Part shown: positions 7,664 through 14,273 of the stretch, piece by piece
How positions within the stretch are numbered: the first letter of the stretch is position 1
Layout: each line of letters starts with the position of its first letter
Assembly (NCBI GenBank): GCA_007116605.1
Contig: SKID01000051.1
Location: 1 to 14,335 of the forward strand
DNA: 14,335 nucleotides
Origin: Tissierellia bacterium
Lineage (GTDB): Bacteria; Bacillota; Clostridia; Tissierellales; Dethiosulfatibacteraceae
Reading direction: 5' to 3'
Translations under genes and position numbers: made by a program
Notes under the pieces: generated by a model
The model's input: only the letters and a program-made list of their open reading frames with translations
What the model was told of the DNA's origin: nothing
Databases searched by the model: none

Positions 7664-8889
7664 CCTTGACCTCCATATATTTGTGGTATTTTAGAATAGA
7701 CTAAACTTGCCGTTATCACTTGTTCTTTTAATACTTTTTCGTTAGGTGCATGGGCTTCTTCTTCCAAACCAGGACCGAATCCCACACAAGGAATACCATA
7801 AAGTCCCATGATAGAAACCCCATTTGTAGAAAAAGTCCATTTGTCTAAAACAGGCTTCTGGTGAGTCACCTCTTCATAGGCTTTTTTTACGATATCGATA
7901 TAAGGATGGGTCTCTTCAATCACCCAAGTAGGAAAATAACAGTCTACTTTCTTTTGCAAACCAGTATAAGAGGCTTTGTCGTAAGTATAAAGACTAATCT
8001 CTGGCTGATGCTTTATCACTGATGGTAATTGTTGTATTTCCTGGATTGCGGTCTCTTTAGTTTCTCCTTGTGTTAGCCTTCGATCAATGGAAATTTGGCA
8101 TCCATCTGCAACTGCACATCGAGAAGGCGAGGTGTAAAATATCTCCGAGACGGTTAAGCTTCCTTTTCCAAGAAAAGGGTCCACCGTCAAGCGATGATTT
8201 AAAGACTCTAACTCACTGAGTATTTCCGCCATTTTATAAATAGCGTTTTCTCCTCTTTCAGGGGCTGATCCATGGGCACTTATCCCTTTAGTCTTTACTT
8301 GAATTTCCATACGCCCTCTTTGCCCTCTATGAATTTTTAAGTTGGTAGGTTCGGTAATCACCACAAAGTCTGGTGAAATCAATTTTTCATCTAAAATATA
8401 TTGCCAACAAAGTCCGTCACAATCTTCTTCTTGAACAGTGCCTGTCACCCAAAGAGTAACACCCTCTAGATTGCCTTGTGTTTTTGCCCATGCTGCCCCA
8501 TGTACTGCTGCAGCAAATCCTGCCTTTTGGTCGGATGCACCTCTACCATAAATGTACTGATGATCTTCTTCTCCACTGTAGGGGGCTTTCGTCCAGTTTT
8601 CAAGCAGTCCAGTTTCAACGGTATCAATATGTCCATCAAAAACGATCACCTTTTCACCTGAACCTATTCGCCCTAATATATTTCCCATATCATCAATTTT
8701 CACTTCATCATAATTCAGCATTTCCATTTCTTGTTGAATTCTTTTGATGACTTGCTCTTCTTGACTACTGTAGGACGGTATTTGAATTAAATCTTGCAAA
8801 AATCCCAATAACGCTTTTTCCTGACTAACGTTCCAAACCGCTTTTCCTTTATTCAAAAAAACACCCCTTTCTTCAACTGTTTTTTTCAA
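7660..8889 (-). CDS. ygeY: YgeY-like M20 family metallohydrolase
   Basis: 409 residues from the TTG at 8889. The family (M20: ArgE, DapE, carboxypeptidase G2) hydrolyses N-acyl or N-carbamoyl amino acids with two zinc ions. The ligands are all visible: H87 and D89 in GHIDT, D120 in GRGASD, the catalytic pair E154-E155, E180 in TEP, and H380 in EEAHAPNE. Long identical-looking stretches such as VTGTVQEEDCDGLCWQYI and DKWTFSTNGVSIMG make the YgeY assignment very secure. It probably removes a carbamoyl or acyl group from a purine breakdown product (inference). The start is uncertain. TTG 8889 has AAGGA five bases upstream and overlaps the FAD subunit by 17 nt. A second TTG at 8856 has AAAGGGG upstream and would shorten the protein by 11 residues. 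Confidence 0.93.
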   Translation of the reverse strand: MKKTVEERGVFLNKGKAVWNVSQEKALLGFLQDLIQIPSYSSQEEQVIKRIQQEMEMLNYDEVKIDDMGNILGRIGSGEKVIVFDGHIDTVETGLLENWTKAPYSGEEDHQYIYGRGASDQKAGFAAAVHGAAWAKTQGNLEGVTLWVTGTVQEEDCDGLCWQYILDEKLISPDFVVITEPTNLKIHRGQRGRMEIQVKTKGISAHGSAPERGENAIYKMAEILSELESLNHRLTVDPFLGKGSLTVSEIFYTSPSRCAVADGCQISIDRRLTQGETKETAIQEIQQLPSVIKHQPEISLYTYDKASYTGLQKKVDCYFPTWVIEETHPYIDIVKKAYEEVTHQKPVLDKWTFSTNGVSIMGLYGIPCVGFGPGLEEEAHAPNEKVLKEQVITASLVYSKIPQIYGGQG

Positions 8890-9697
8890 GATAGTCCTTA
8901 ATGAGTTTTAGACTGGTAATTTCTCTATACGCCTTAGATGACCTTTTATCGTTTTGTCCTTCCATTTTATCATAAAGCTGGTCAATCAGTTGATTAATAG
9001 CACCTGATTCTAAGAAACCTTGTTCAATTTCATGGTCTCTAATGGGTTTTTCGTTAACACATCCTATTGAAATAGCCAGATTAGTCAGGTCATCATTCTT
9101 TTTTTCTAAGAGAACAATGACAGACAGCTTTGACAAAATATTTTGCTTCCGTGAGCCTATTTTTCTATAGTAAAAATCTGTCCAATTTTTCTTTGGTATC
9201 ATGACATGGGTTAATATTTCGTTTGTTTGAATCCCTGTTTTATATTTGCCTATTACAAAATCCATGGTAGGCATCTTTCTCTCCCCATGAATAGATTGTA
9301 AGACAACTTGACTATCTAAAGCAAATAAAACAGGTAAGCTATCAGCTACTTGAGCTGCATTGACAATATTACCTCCCACAGTAGCTGTGTTTCGAATGGC
9401 TGGATTTCCCATTAAACGATAGGGCATCCGAAGAAATTCTGGTAAATAAGCGTCCCCTTCTATCTCTGATTGGGTGACACATGCACCCAGGATTATTTCC
9501 TCATCTGACACCTCTATTTTCCTTAATTCAGATAATTGATGGATAAATAACAAATCATTGTCAAATCTTCTTTCTGCACCTTGCCACTGTCGTTTTCTAA
9601 TATACAAGTCTGTCCCTCCAGCAAAAACAGTGCAATCTATTTGATTTCGGATTTGCAATGCTTCTTTTAATGTCTCAGGCCGATAGGATTGAATCAT
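8873..9697 (-). CDS. Xanthine dehydrogenase-type FAD-binding subunit
   Basis: 274 residues. It is the medium (FAD) subunit of a three-part molybdenum hydroxylase, carrying electrons from the 2Fe-2S subunit to the acceptor. The first FAD-binding motif FAGGTDL is at 25-31 and the second, IRNTATVGGNI, at about 101-111. The rest fits the CO dehydrogenase flavoprotein-type fold, including the small C-terminal domain with KIGSRKQNILSK near 179-190. The start ATG overlaps the stop of the 2Fe-2S subunit as ATGA, with AGGAGGTGG upstream, as expected for stoichiometric subunits. It keeps both canonical motifs, unlike the second FAD subunit at the left edge. The electron acceptor is probably NAD or ferredoxin, but the sequence does not decide this. 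Confidence 0.92.
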   Translation of the reverse strand: MIQSYRPETLKEALQIRNQIDCTVFAGGTDLYIRKRQWQGAERRFDNDLLFIHQLSELRKIEVSDEEIILGACVTQSEIEGDAYLPEFLRMPYRLMGNPAIRNTATVGGNIVNAAQVADSLPVLFALDSQVVLQSIHGERKMPTMDFVIGKYKTGIQTNEILTHVMIPKKNWTDFYYRKIGSRKQNILSKLSVIVLLEKKNDDLTNLAISIGCVNEKPIRDHEIEQGFLESGAINQLIDQLYDKMEGQNDKRSSKAYREITSLKLIKDYLEKNS

Positions 9698-10158
9698 TCC
9701 ACCACCTCCTGTATAACTGTTTTAATAGCATCATAAATTAACTGATAACCTGTACATCGACAAATATTACCCGACATGCTTTCTTTAATGATTTCTTCTG
9801 TGAAAACAGTCTGGGTTCTTAGGAGATTTTCAACAGCCATAATCATTCCAGGAATGCAAAAGCCACATTGAACTGCACCATGATTTTGAAAAGCTTGTTC
9901 AATCACTTGATAGCGTTCACTTTTCGCAAATCCTTCAATGGTCTCTACTTTTTTACCTACCACATGGCTCATGGGTACCATGCAAGAGTTGACCAACTTA
10001 TTGTCCAAAAACACCAAGCAAGCGCCGCACTCTCCTTCAGAGCAACCTTCTTTAGTCCCTGTTAATCCAAATTCATTACGTACCACATCTAATAATCGCA
10101 TAGAATAAGTTGTTTCTGCTACAACGGGTTCTCCGTTTAATTGAAATGGGATTTTCAT
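9694..10158 (-). CDS. Xanthine dehydrogenase-type [2Fe-2S] subunit
   Basis: 154 residues, the normal length for the small iron-sulphur subunit. All eight cluster cysteines are present. The plant-ferredoxin-type cluster uses C39, C44, C47 and C59. The helical C-terminal cluster next to the molybdenum site uses C98 and C101 (QCGFC) and C133 and C135 (CRC). It passes electrons from the molybdopterin subunit to the FAD subunit. The start ATG overlaps the stop of the molybdopterin gene by four bases (ATGA), with AAGGAGG upstream, so translation is likely coupled. No signal peptide is seen, so the complex is cytoplasmic. Confidence 0.95.
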   Translation of the reverse strand: MKIPFQLNGEPVVAETTYSMRLLDVVRNEFGLTGTKEGCSEGECGACLVFLDNKLVNSCMVPMSHVVGKKVETIEGFAKSERYQVIEQAFQNHGAVQCGFCIPGMIMAVENLLRTQTVFTEEIIKESMSGNICRCTGYQLIYDAIKTVIQEVVE

Positions 10159-12236
10159 TTTTCAGCCTCCTTCACTAAATCCTCGGGCATAATCGGTAAT
10201 CGACATAAATCAAATCCGGTAGCATCTTCTACTGCTGCAGCTATGGCAGGAGCTACACCCACCAATGTCAGTTCACCCGCTGCCTTAGCACCATAAGGAC
10301 CTTCTCGATAAGGATTGAATATCCAATCCACTTCCATTTTAGGCATATCCGCCATCACTGGCACAGCATAGGAAGAAAAGCTATTATGTTGCAATATTCC
10401 TTGCTCGCTTTCCATTTTCTCCATCATGCCATAACCCAATCCCTGAGCTACCCCTCCATGGACTTGCCCCAACAAAGTTTTTTCATCTACGGGCACACCC
10501 ACATCGTAAATGCCATACAACTTTTGACAATCAATTTCCCAGGTAATGGGATCTACATAAACAACAGCCACCACTGCTGACCAAGAGTAAGCTAAGTAAG
10601 CATTTCCTTTTAAGCTTTTTTGATTCCAAACAATTTCCTCTGGATGAACGTAGTTCTTAGTGATCACGATTTCTGCAGGATTGTTCATCAAAGGTTTCAG
10701 CTCTAATGCTGCTTTATATAAGAGTCCCCCTACAACCATAGTGGTTCGAGATGCCACCGTTGGTCCTGAGTCTGGGACTTTGAAAGTATCTGGATCGTCA
10801 TAAACGATTTGTTCAATTGGGATTTCCAGAGTGCTCGCTACGATTTTTGACAAAACAGTTTTTGCCCCTTGTCCCATTTCTACAGTAGAAACTAAAAGAT
10901 GGACACGATTTAATGTGTCTTTTTTAAGCTTCACTTGGGCTTTAATATGAGCTGCTTCACCATCTCCAGTAAAACCACCCCCATGAGGCACAAAAGAAAC
11001 CCCTATTCCCATATTTTTTTCTTTTTTGGCTAATAAATCATCATACTCACTCAATCGGATTAATGCATCTGCCATTTGATTGAGCAAGATTTTTTCATGA
11101 AAGACACCAGATGTAGCTGATAAATCACCTTGCTGGACAAAATATTTTCTTCTATAACTAATGGGGTCTTCTTTAAACTTTTTGGCTAATTGATTCATGT
11201 GTTGTTCTAGAGCAAACATGCTTTGAGGTGCTCCAAAACCTCTAAAGGCTCCTGAGAAAATATTATTTGTACGATAGGCTTTTCCTTTCACTTGAACATG
11301 GTCTATTTTATAGCATCCTGTTAAAGTCAATAATCCTCTTTGTAAAACCACATCCGTTAATCCTCTATAAGATCCCCCATCGATTTCATACAATATGTCC
11401 ATTCCTAAAATTTTATCGTCTTTTAAATAGCTTTTAATCGTCGTTCTAGATGGATGCCTTTTTGTTGTTGTCAAAATATCTTCTCGTCGATCAAAAATAA
11501 GAGAAACCGTCTGTCTCACCTTCATGGCAGCAGCAGCCAATTGACAAGCTAATAATGAAGGATACTCTTCTTTCCCTCCAAAAGCTCCTCCTGTTGTTGT
11601 TTGAATCACTCTAATACGATGATCTGGTAAGCCTGTAGCATGAATTAACGCGTTTTTTATATAATATGGGCATTGCATTGAACCCTGAATCGTTAGGATG
11701 TGATCATCATAAGAGGCAATCATCCCTTGTTTTTCCATATAAAGTTGTTCTTGATAGCCTGTCTCGTAAACTTTTTCAAAAATTTCATCATACTCTAATT
11801 CATGGATGTTACCTTTTTCATAGACATACTCTGAAAATATGTCCTCAGCTTTGGTACAAGCATCCATAGCAAAAATGCCTTCATCTTCTTCATAGACTAT
11901 CTTAATCTGATTCATAAACTCAATGACTCGGTGCTTGTCTTTACCTAAAATGAGACTCAGTGGCTCTCCCACATAAGTCACTTCTGATGGTGTAAAAACA
12001 GGCATATCTGTAGTAATCATTAGCACTTCGTTTTTGTGGATATCATGACTATCTACAACAATGATGTCTTCGTAATCAACAGGATAGTCAATAGATTTAA
12101 CACGTCCTTTTGCAATGCCACTTCTTAATGTCCTGGCATGGAAAACTTCATCCAAATGAATATCTTCAATATACTTTGCTGAACCATTAATCTTTGAAAT
12201 TCCATCTACTCGATTAATCTTATCATGAATATTCAT
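10155..12236 (-). CDS. Xanthine dehydrogenase-type molybdopterin-binding catalytic subunit
   Basis: 693 residues from the ATG at 12236. It is the large subunit of a molybdenum hydroxylase. It contains GGAFGGKE (216-223), FRGFG (331-335), EMGQG (453-457) and AAGE (652-655). These supply the equivalents of bovine xanthine oxidase Glu802, Arg880 and the catalytic Glu1261 (E223, R332, E655). That trio marks purine hydroxylases, so xanthine, hypoxanthine or a related purine is the likely substrate. Whether the cofactor needs selenium cannot be read from the protein. An in-frame ATG 21 nt upstream (12257) was rejected because GGAGG lies immediately before 12236 and the family-like protein begins there. 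This is the first gene of the operon, directly behind a leader with an intrinsic terminator, so the whole operon may be regulated by attenuation. Confidence 0.92.
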   Translation of the reverse strand: MNIHDKINRVDGISKINGSAKYIEDIHLDEVFHARTLRSGIAKGRVKSIDYPVDYEDIIVVDSHDIHKNEVLMITTDMPVFTPSEVTYVGEPLSLILGKDKHRVIEFMNQIKIVYEEDEGIFAMDACTKAEDIFSEYVYEKGNIHELEYDEIFEKVYETGYQEQLYMEKQGMIASYDDHILTIQGSMQCPYYIKNALIHATGLPDHRIRVIQTTTGGAFGGKEEYPSLLACQLAAAAMKVRQTVSLIFDRREDILTTTKRHPSRTTIKSYLKDDKILGMDILYEIDGGSYRGLTDVVLQRGLLTLTGCYKIDHVQVKGKAYRTNNIFSGAFRGFGAPQSMFALEQHMNQLAKKFKEDPISYRRKYFVQQGDLSATSGVFHEKILLNQMADALIRLSEYDDLLAKKEKNMGIGVSFVPHGGGFTGDGEAAHIKAQVKLKKDTLNRVHLLVSTVEMGQGAKTVLSKIVASTLEIPIEQIVYDDPDTFKVPDSGPTVASRTTMVVGGLLYKAALELKPLMNNPAEIVITKNYVHPEEIVWNQKSLKGNAYLAYSWSAVVAVVYVDPITWEIDCQKLYGIYDVGVPVDEKTLLGQVHGGVAQGLGYGMMEKMESEQGILQHNSFSSYAVPVMADMPKMEVDWIFNPYREGPYGAKAAGELTLVGVAPAIAAAVEDATGFDLCRLPIMPEDLVKEAEK

Positions 12237-12408
12237 GCCCACCTCCACTATTACCATTAAAAAAGACTACATAGCAAATGATTCATCCAAAACGAATGAA
12301 CCCATGCCTTCTGTAGTCTCTCATCGACTTGCCCTATTGTTTATGCAATTGTTGTCTTCAATTTGAGAAAACATAATCGTTCATCAGTTTTGCTGTTTTC
12401 TACTCGCT
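12237..12408 (-). promoter_or_regulatory. Candidate structured 5' leader (attenuator or riboswitch-like) of the purine operon
   Basis: About 172 nt of untranslated leader is predicted between the promoter and the first operon gene. Reading on the minus strand, a first hairpin has a perfect 8-bp stem (12401-12394 with 12373-12366) and a 20-nt loop. Next come small hairpins (AATTG/CAATT and AGTC/GACT). Last is a full intrinsic terminator (12318-12259) ending just before the ribosome site. Loop bases 12385-12379 (GATGAAC) can pair with 12301-12295 (GTTCATT) inside the terminator, six Watson-Crick pairs plus one G-U. A weak AGTC/GACT hairpin shares bases with the terminator's 5' arm. These give possible alternative folds. 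I could not match the guanine/xanthine, T-box, THF or c-di-GMP consensus by eye. The ligand, if any, is unknown. Confidence 0.5.
12259..12318 (-). terminator. Intrinsic terminator inside the operon leader
   Basis: On the minus strand GACTACA (12318-12312) pairs perfectly with TGTAGTC (12271-12265) and is followed at once by six T (12264-12259). An upper stem of seven pairs, GGTTCAT (12302-12296) with ATGAATC (12286-12280), one of them G-U, closes a 9-nt loop. It lies downstream of the predicted operon promoter and only about 20 nt before the first start codon. It could simply end the upstream HMG-CoA-lyase-like transcript, but it would also stop operon transcripts unless the fold is relieved, hence the attenuator reading. 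Confidence 0.75.
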
Positions 12409-12414
12409 ATCTAT

Positions 12415-12444
12415 ATTATACAACAAAACCATCTATTACTTCAA
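12415..12444 (-). promoter_or_regulatory. Predicted promoter of the purine operon
   Basis: On the minus strand a perfect TATAAT (12420-12415) lies 18 nt after TTGAAG (12444-12439; four of six consensus bases). The -35 box overlaps the stop codon of the upstream lyase gene. The predicted start of transcription is near 12408. It is the best promoter-like match in the gap and no other convincing pair lies between the leader terminator and the first gene. Confidence 0.6.
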
Positions 12445-13340
12445 TTGAAAAGACTTTCTGACACTTTTAAAATATAACTACTCATACTTTTATCAAATAA
12501 TATCTCAAGGTTTTTAGATATCATTAAAACTTCTTTCAATTTGATGCCAGTATTATGACCCATTTCTTCAAACATATGGATCATATCTTCTGAAGGCACA
12601 TTTCCTTTAGCTTCTTTGATATATGGACATCCTCCAAGACCTCCAAAGGCACTATCAAACCTTGTAACTCCTGTTTCAAGTGCAGCATAAACATTGGCTA
12701 GACCCATACCCCGTGTATTATGAAAATGTGCACTAAATTCTGTGTTTGTGTATTTATTAATAAAGTACCCAAACACCTCTTTCACCTCTTTAGGGTTTGC
12801 CATACCTGCAGTATCTGAAATAAATATTTCTGGAATTCCAAGGCCTACTAATTGTGAAACAAGGTGGTCTATTTTTTCTTTTGACATTTTCCCTTCTACC
12901 GGGCATCCAAAAGAAGTGGACACAGCACAAGATAAAGACACACCATATTTATTTGCTGTTTTGACCATGTTTTCAAAGCTCTGAATTGTTTCCCAATAAT
13001 GCATTCTTAAATTTTTTAAATTATGGGTATCACTCACAGAAACAGCCATTTTTACATGTTGAATCCCTAAATTAATGGCCTTTTCTAAACCGTGAATATC
13101 ATCTACTAACACCTTGAGTTGAGCTTTGTCTGTTGAGTTTAATCCCATATACACTTTTTCCGAAAACGCTAGGTTTGGCGCTTTCCCTTCCAAAGGGAAA
13201 TATCCAAACTCTACCGCTGGAAATCCTGCTTCAATCGCTTCATTCACTAAATTAATTCTCGTATGAATATCAAGCTTCTGCTGTTCGTTTTGAAGACCAT
13301 CACGAGGACCTACTTCAGTAATCCATATCTTTTTATTCAT
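12441..13340 (-). CDS. Hydroxymethylglutaryl-CoA lyase-like protein (DRE-TIM metallolyase family)
   Basis: 299 residues. It is a TIM-barrel metallolyase of the HMG-CoA lyase family, which cleaves 3-hydroxy-3-methylglutaryl-CoA to acetyl-CoA and acetoacetate. The signature GPRDGLQNE is at 11-19 (R13, D14). The metal-binding HFHNTRGMGLAN is at 205-216, and the active-site loop FGGLGGCP is at 232-239 with the catalytic cysteine C238. The loop continues YIKEAKGN, where classical enzymes have small residues (A-x-G-A-S-G-N pattern), so the substrate may differ. The start at 13340 is set by GGAGG five bases upstream; an in-frame ATG 21 nt earlier has no ribosome site. It has its own weak promoter candidate and no neighbouring acyl-CoA genes in the window. 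Its link to purine breakdown is unclear. Confidence 0.85.
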   Translation of the reverse strand: MNKKIWITEVGPRDGLQNEQQKLDIHTRINLVNEAIEAGFPAVEFGYFPLEGKAPNLAFSEKVYMGLNSTDKAQLKVLVDDIHGLEKAINLGIQHVKMAVSVSDTHNLKNLRMHYWETIQSFENMVKTANKYGVSLSCAVSTSFGCPVEGKMSKEKIDHLVSQLVGLGIPEIFISDTAGMANPKEVKEVFGYFINKYTNTEFSAHFHNTRGMGLANVYAALETGVTRFDSAFGGLGGCPYIKEAKGNVPSEDMIHMFEEMGHNTGIKLKEVLMISKNLEILFDKSMSSYILKVSESLFN

Positions 13341-13369
13341 AACATCCTCCACTATTATCATAATTCATT

Positions 13370-13398
13370 ATCTTATGCTATTTACTCATTAAAATCAA
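13370..13398 (-). promoter_or_regulatory. Weak candidate promoter for the HMG-CoA-lyase-like gene
   Basis: On the minus strand TTGATT (13398-13393) and TAAGAT (13375-13370) are 17 nt apart, each matching four of six consensus bases. Transcription would begin near 13363, about 23 nt before the start codon. It is the best pair in the divergent gap for this direction, but the match is modest and the region is AT-rich. Confidence 0.3.
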
Positions 13399-13438
13399 TA
13401 GATTGCTATTTGTTTAGTGATCATCTAGCAGTTTATGA

Positions 13439-13466
13439 TTGCTACTCTATTATTTCATGCTATAAT
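13439..13466 (+). promoter_or_regulatory. Predicted extended -10 promoter of the reductase gene
   Basis: TTGCTA (13439-13444) and a perfect TATAAT (13461-13466) are separated by 16 nt. The -10 is preceded by TGC, giving an extended -10. Transcription should start near 13473. An ATG there (13473) would be leaderless, which supports the downstream start at 13491 with its own AAGGAGG. Confidence 0.65.
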
Positions 13467-13490
13467 AAAATTATGAAAAAGGAGGCTATT

Positions 13491-14189
13491 ATGATAAAAG
13501 AAAAAACAATGATTACTTTTAAAGAAATGATTCAAGAAACTAGTGATATCTATTCATTTGTTTTTGAAGTGCCTGAAACATTCCATTGGCTACCTGGCCA
13601 ACACGGTGTTTTCAGATTTACACAGGATTTAGAGATGACAGGTAAATCTTTTAGAATTTTCAGTTTCGCTTCAGTAGAAGAAGAACATAAAATGCTTTTT
13701 TCCACACGTATCGCAGAGCCTATTAGTGATTTCAAAAAACACTTGCTGCAGTTAAAAGCGGGAGATACCATGACCATTGATGGTGCAGTAGGGAAGTTTT
13801 TACTTAATGACTTATCTAAACCTACATGCATTATGGCAGGAGGTATCGGCATTACTCCTGTAAGAGCTTTTATGAAACAAGTAGAGTATAGCAAAGAAAA
13901 TCCTTGTTCTCTAGAAATACTATACTCTGATGACCGAGGAGAATTTGCTTATGAGCATGATCTTAACACAATCAACAACAACTTTTCTGGTGTCCATTTA
14001 CAATATATTTCTGATCGCAATATCTTTACGGAAAAAATAGAATCATATGCTAAAGATCATCAGAACGAATCCTTATATTATATCGCAGGAACACCAGGTA
14101 TGAATAAATTTCTAACTGAGAAGCTTATTTCACTAGGCATAGAATCTCAGCACATTATCACAGATATATTCACAGGTTATGGCGATTAA
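13491..14189 (+). CDS. FAD/NAD(P)-binding oxidoreductase of the ferredoxin-NADP reductase superfamily
   Basis: 232 residues from the ATG at 13491, chosen because AAGGAGG sits five bases upstream. An open frame extends to 13263, but the promoter lies inside that extension. The N-terminal FAD domain has the LPGQHG entry motif (34-39) and RIFSFAS (55-61), the RxYS-type flavin motif. The NAD(P) domain has AGGIGITPVRAF (116-127) and YYIAGTPGM near 197-205. There is no 2Fe-2S domain: the only cysteines are C113 and C139, so it is not a PyrK-type electron-transfer subunit. It is a stand-alone cytoplasmic reductase, comparable to the reductase half of flavohaemoglobin or of oxygenase reductases. The partner is unknown. 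It is divergent from the lyase gene and ends at a hairpin terminator. Confidence 0.85.
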   Translation: MIKEKTMITFKEMIQETSDIYSFVFEVPETFHWLPGQHGVFRFTQDLEMTGKSFRIFSFASVEEEHKMLFSTRIAEPISDFKKHLLQLKAGDTMTIDGAVGKFLLNDLSKPTCIMAGGIGITPVRAFMKQVEYSKENPCSLEILYSDDRGEFAYEHDLNTINNNFSGVHLQYISDRNIFTEKIESYAKDHQNESLYYIAGTPGMNKFLTEKLISLGIESQHIITDIFTGYGD

Positions 14190-14216
14190 TTAAGGGATTA
14201 AGCCATTAGATGAAAA

Positions 14217-14246
14217 AATTGGATGGGACTTGCTTCCCATCCAATT
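14217..14246. terminator. Bidirectional intrinsic terminator between convergent genes
   Basis: A perfect 12-bp inverted repeat, AATTGGATGGGA (14217-14228) and TCCCATCCAATT (14235-14246), with a 6-nt loop. Reading the minus strand, the stem runs into six T (from the A-run at 14213-14218), a strong terminator for the RidA-like gene on the right. On the plus strand the tail is weaker (TTCATTTC), but the hairpin should also end the reductase transcript. Confidence 0.85.
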
Positions 14247-14273
14247 CATTTCAATTAAACAACTCATTTTGTA

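Noticed and set aside
12237..12257. Upstream in-frame ATG (12257) as the start of the molybdopterin subunit
   Set aside because: It follows directly after the terminator U-tract with no ribosome site, while ATG 12236 has GGAGG at good spacing.
12379..12387. CTGATGA in the leader, as in the hammerhead ribozyme core
   Set aside because: No GAAA core strand, second stem or cleavage triplet is arranged around it.
12237..12408. Guanine/xanthine-type purine riboswitch or T-box leader
   Set aside because: The conserved junction and loop sequences of the purine aptamer and the T-box AGGGTGG motif are absent by eye. A covariance-model search is still needed to exclude rarer classes.
12742..12984. 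Plus-strand open frame of 80 codons inside the lyase gene
   Set aside because: Antisense shadow of a well-conserved gene with no ribosome site or recognisable product. The other short antisense frames across the operon were dropped for the same reason.
13341..13361. Upstream in-frame ATG (13361) as the start of the lyase-like gene
   Set aside because: No ribosome site; GGAGG (13350-13346) serves the ATG at 13340, where homology begins.
13263..13490. N-terminal extension of the reductase to 13263
   Set aside because: It contains the predicted promoter and overlaps the lyase gene on the other strand; the AAGGAGG at 13479-13485 fixes the start at 13491.
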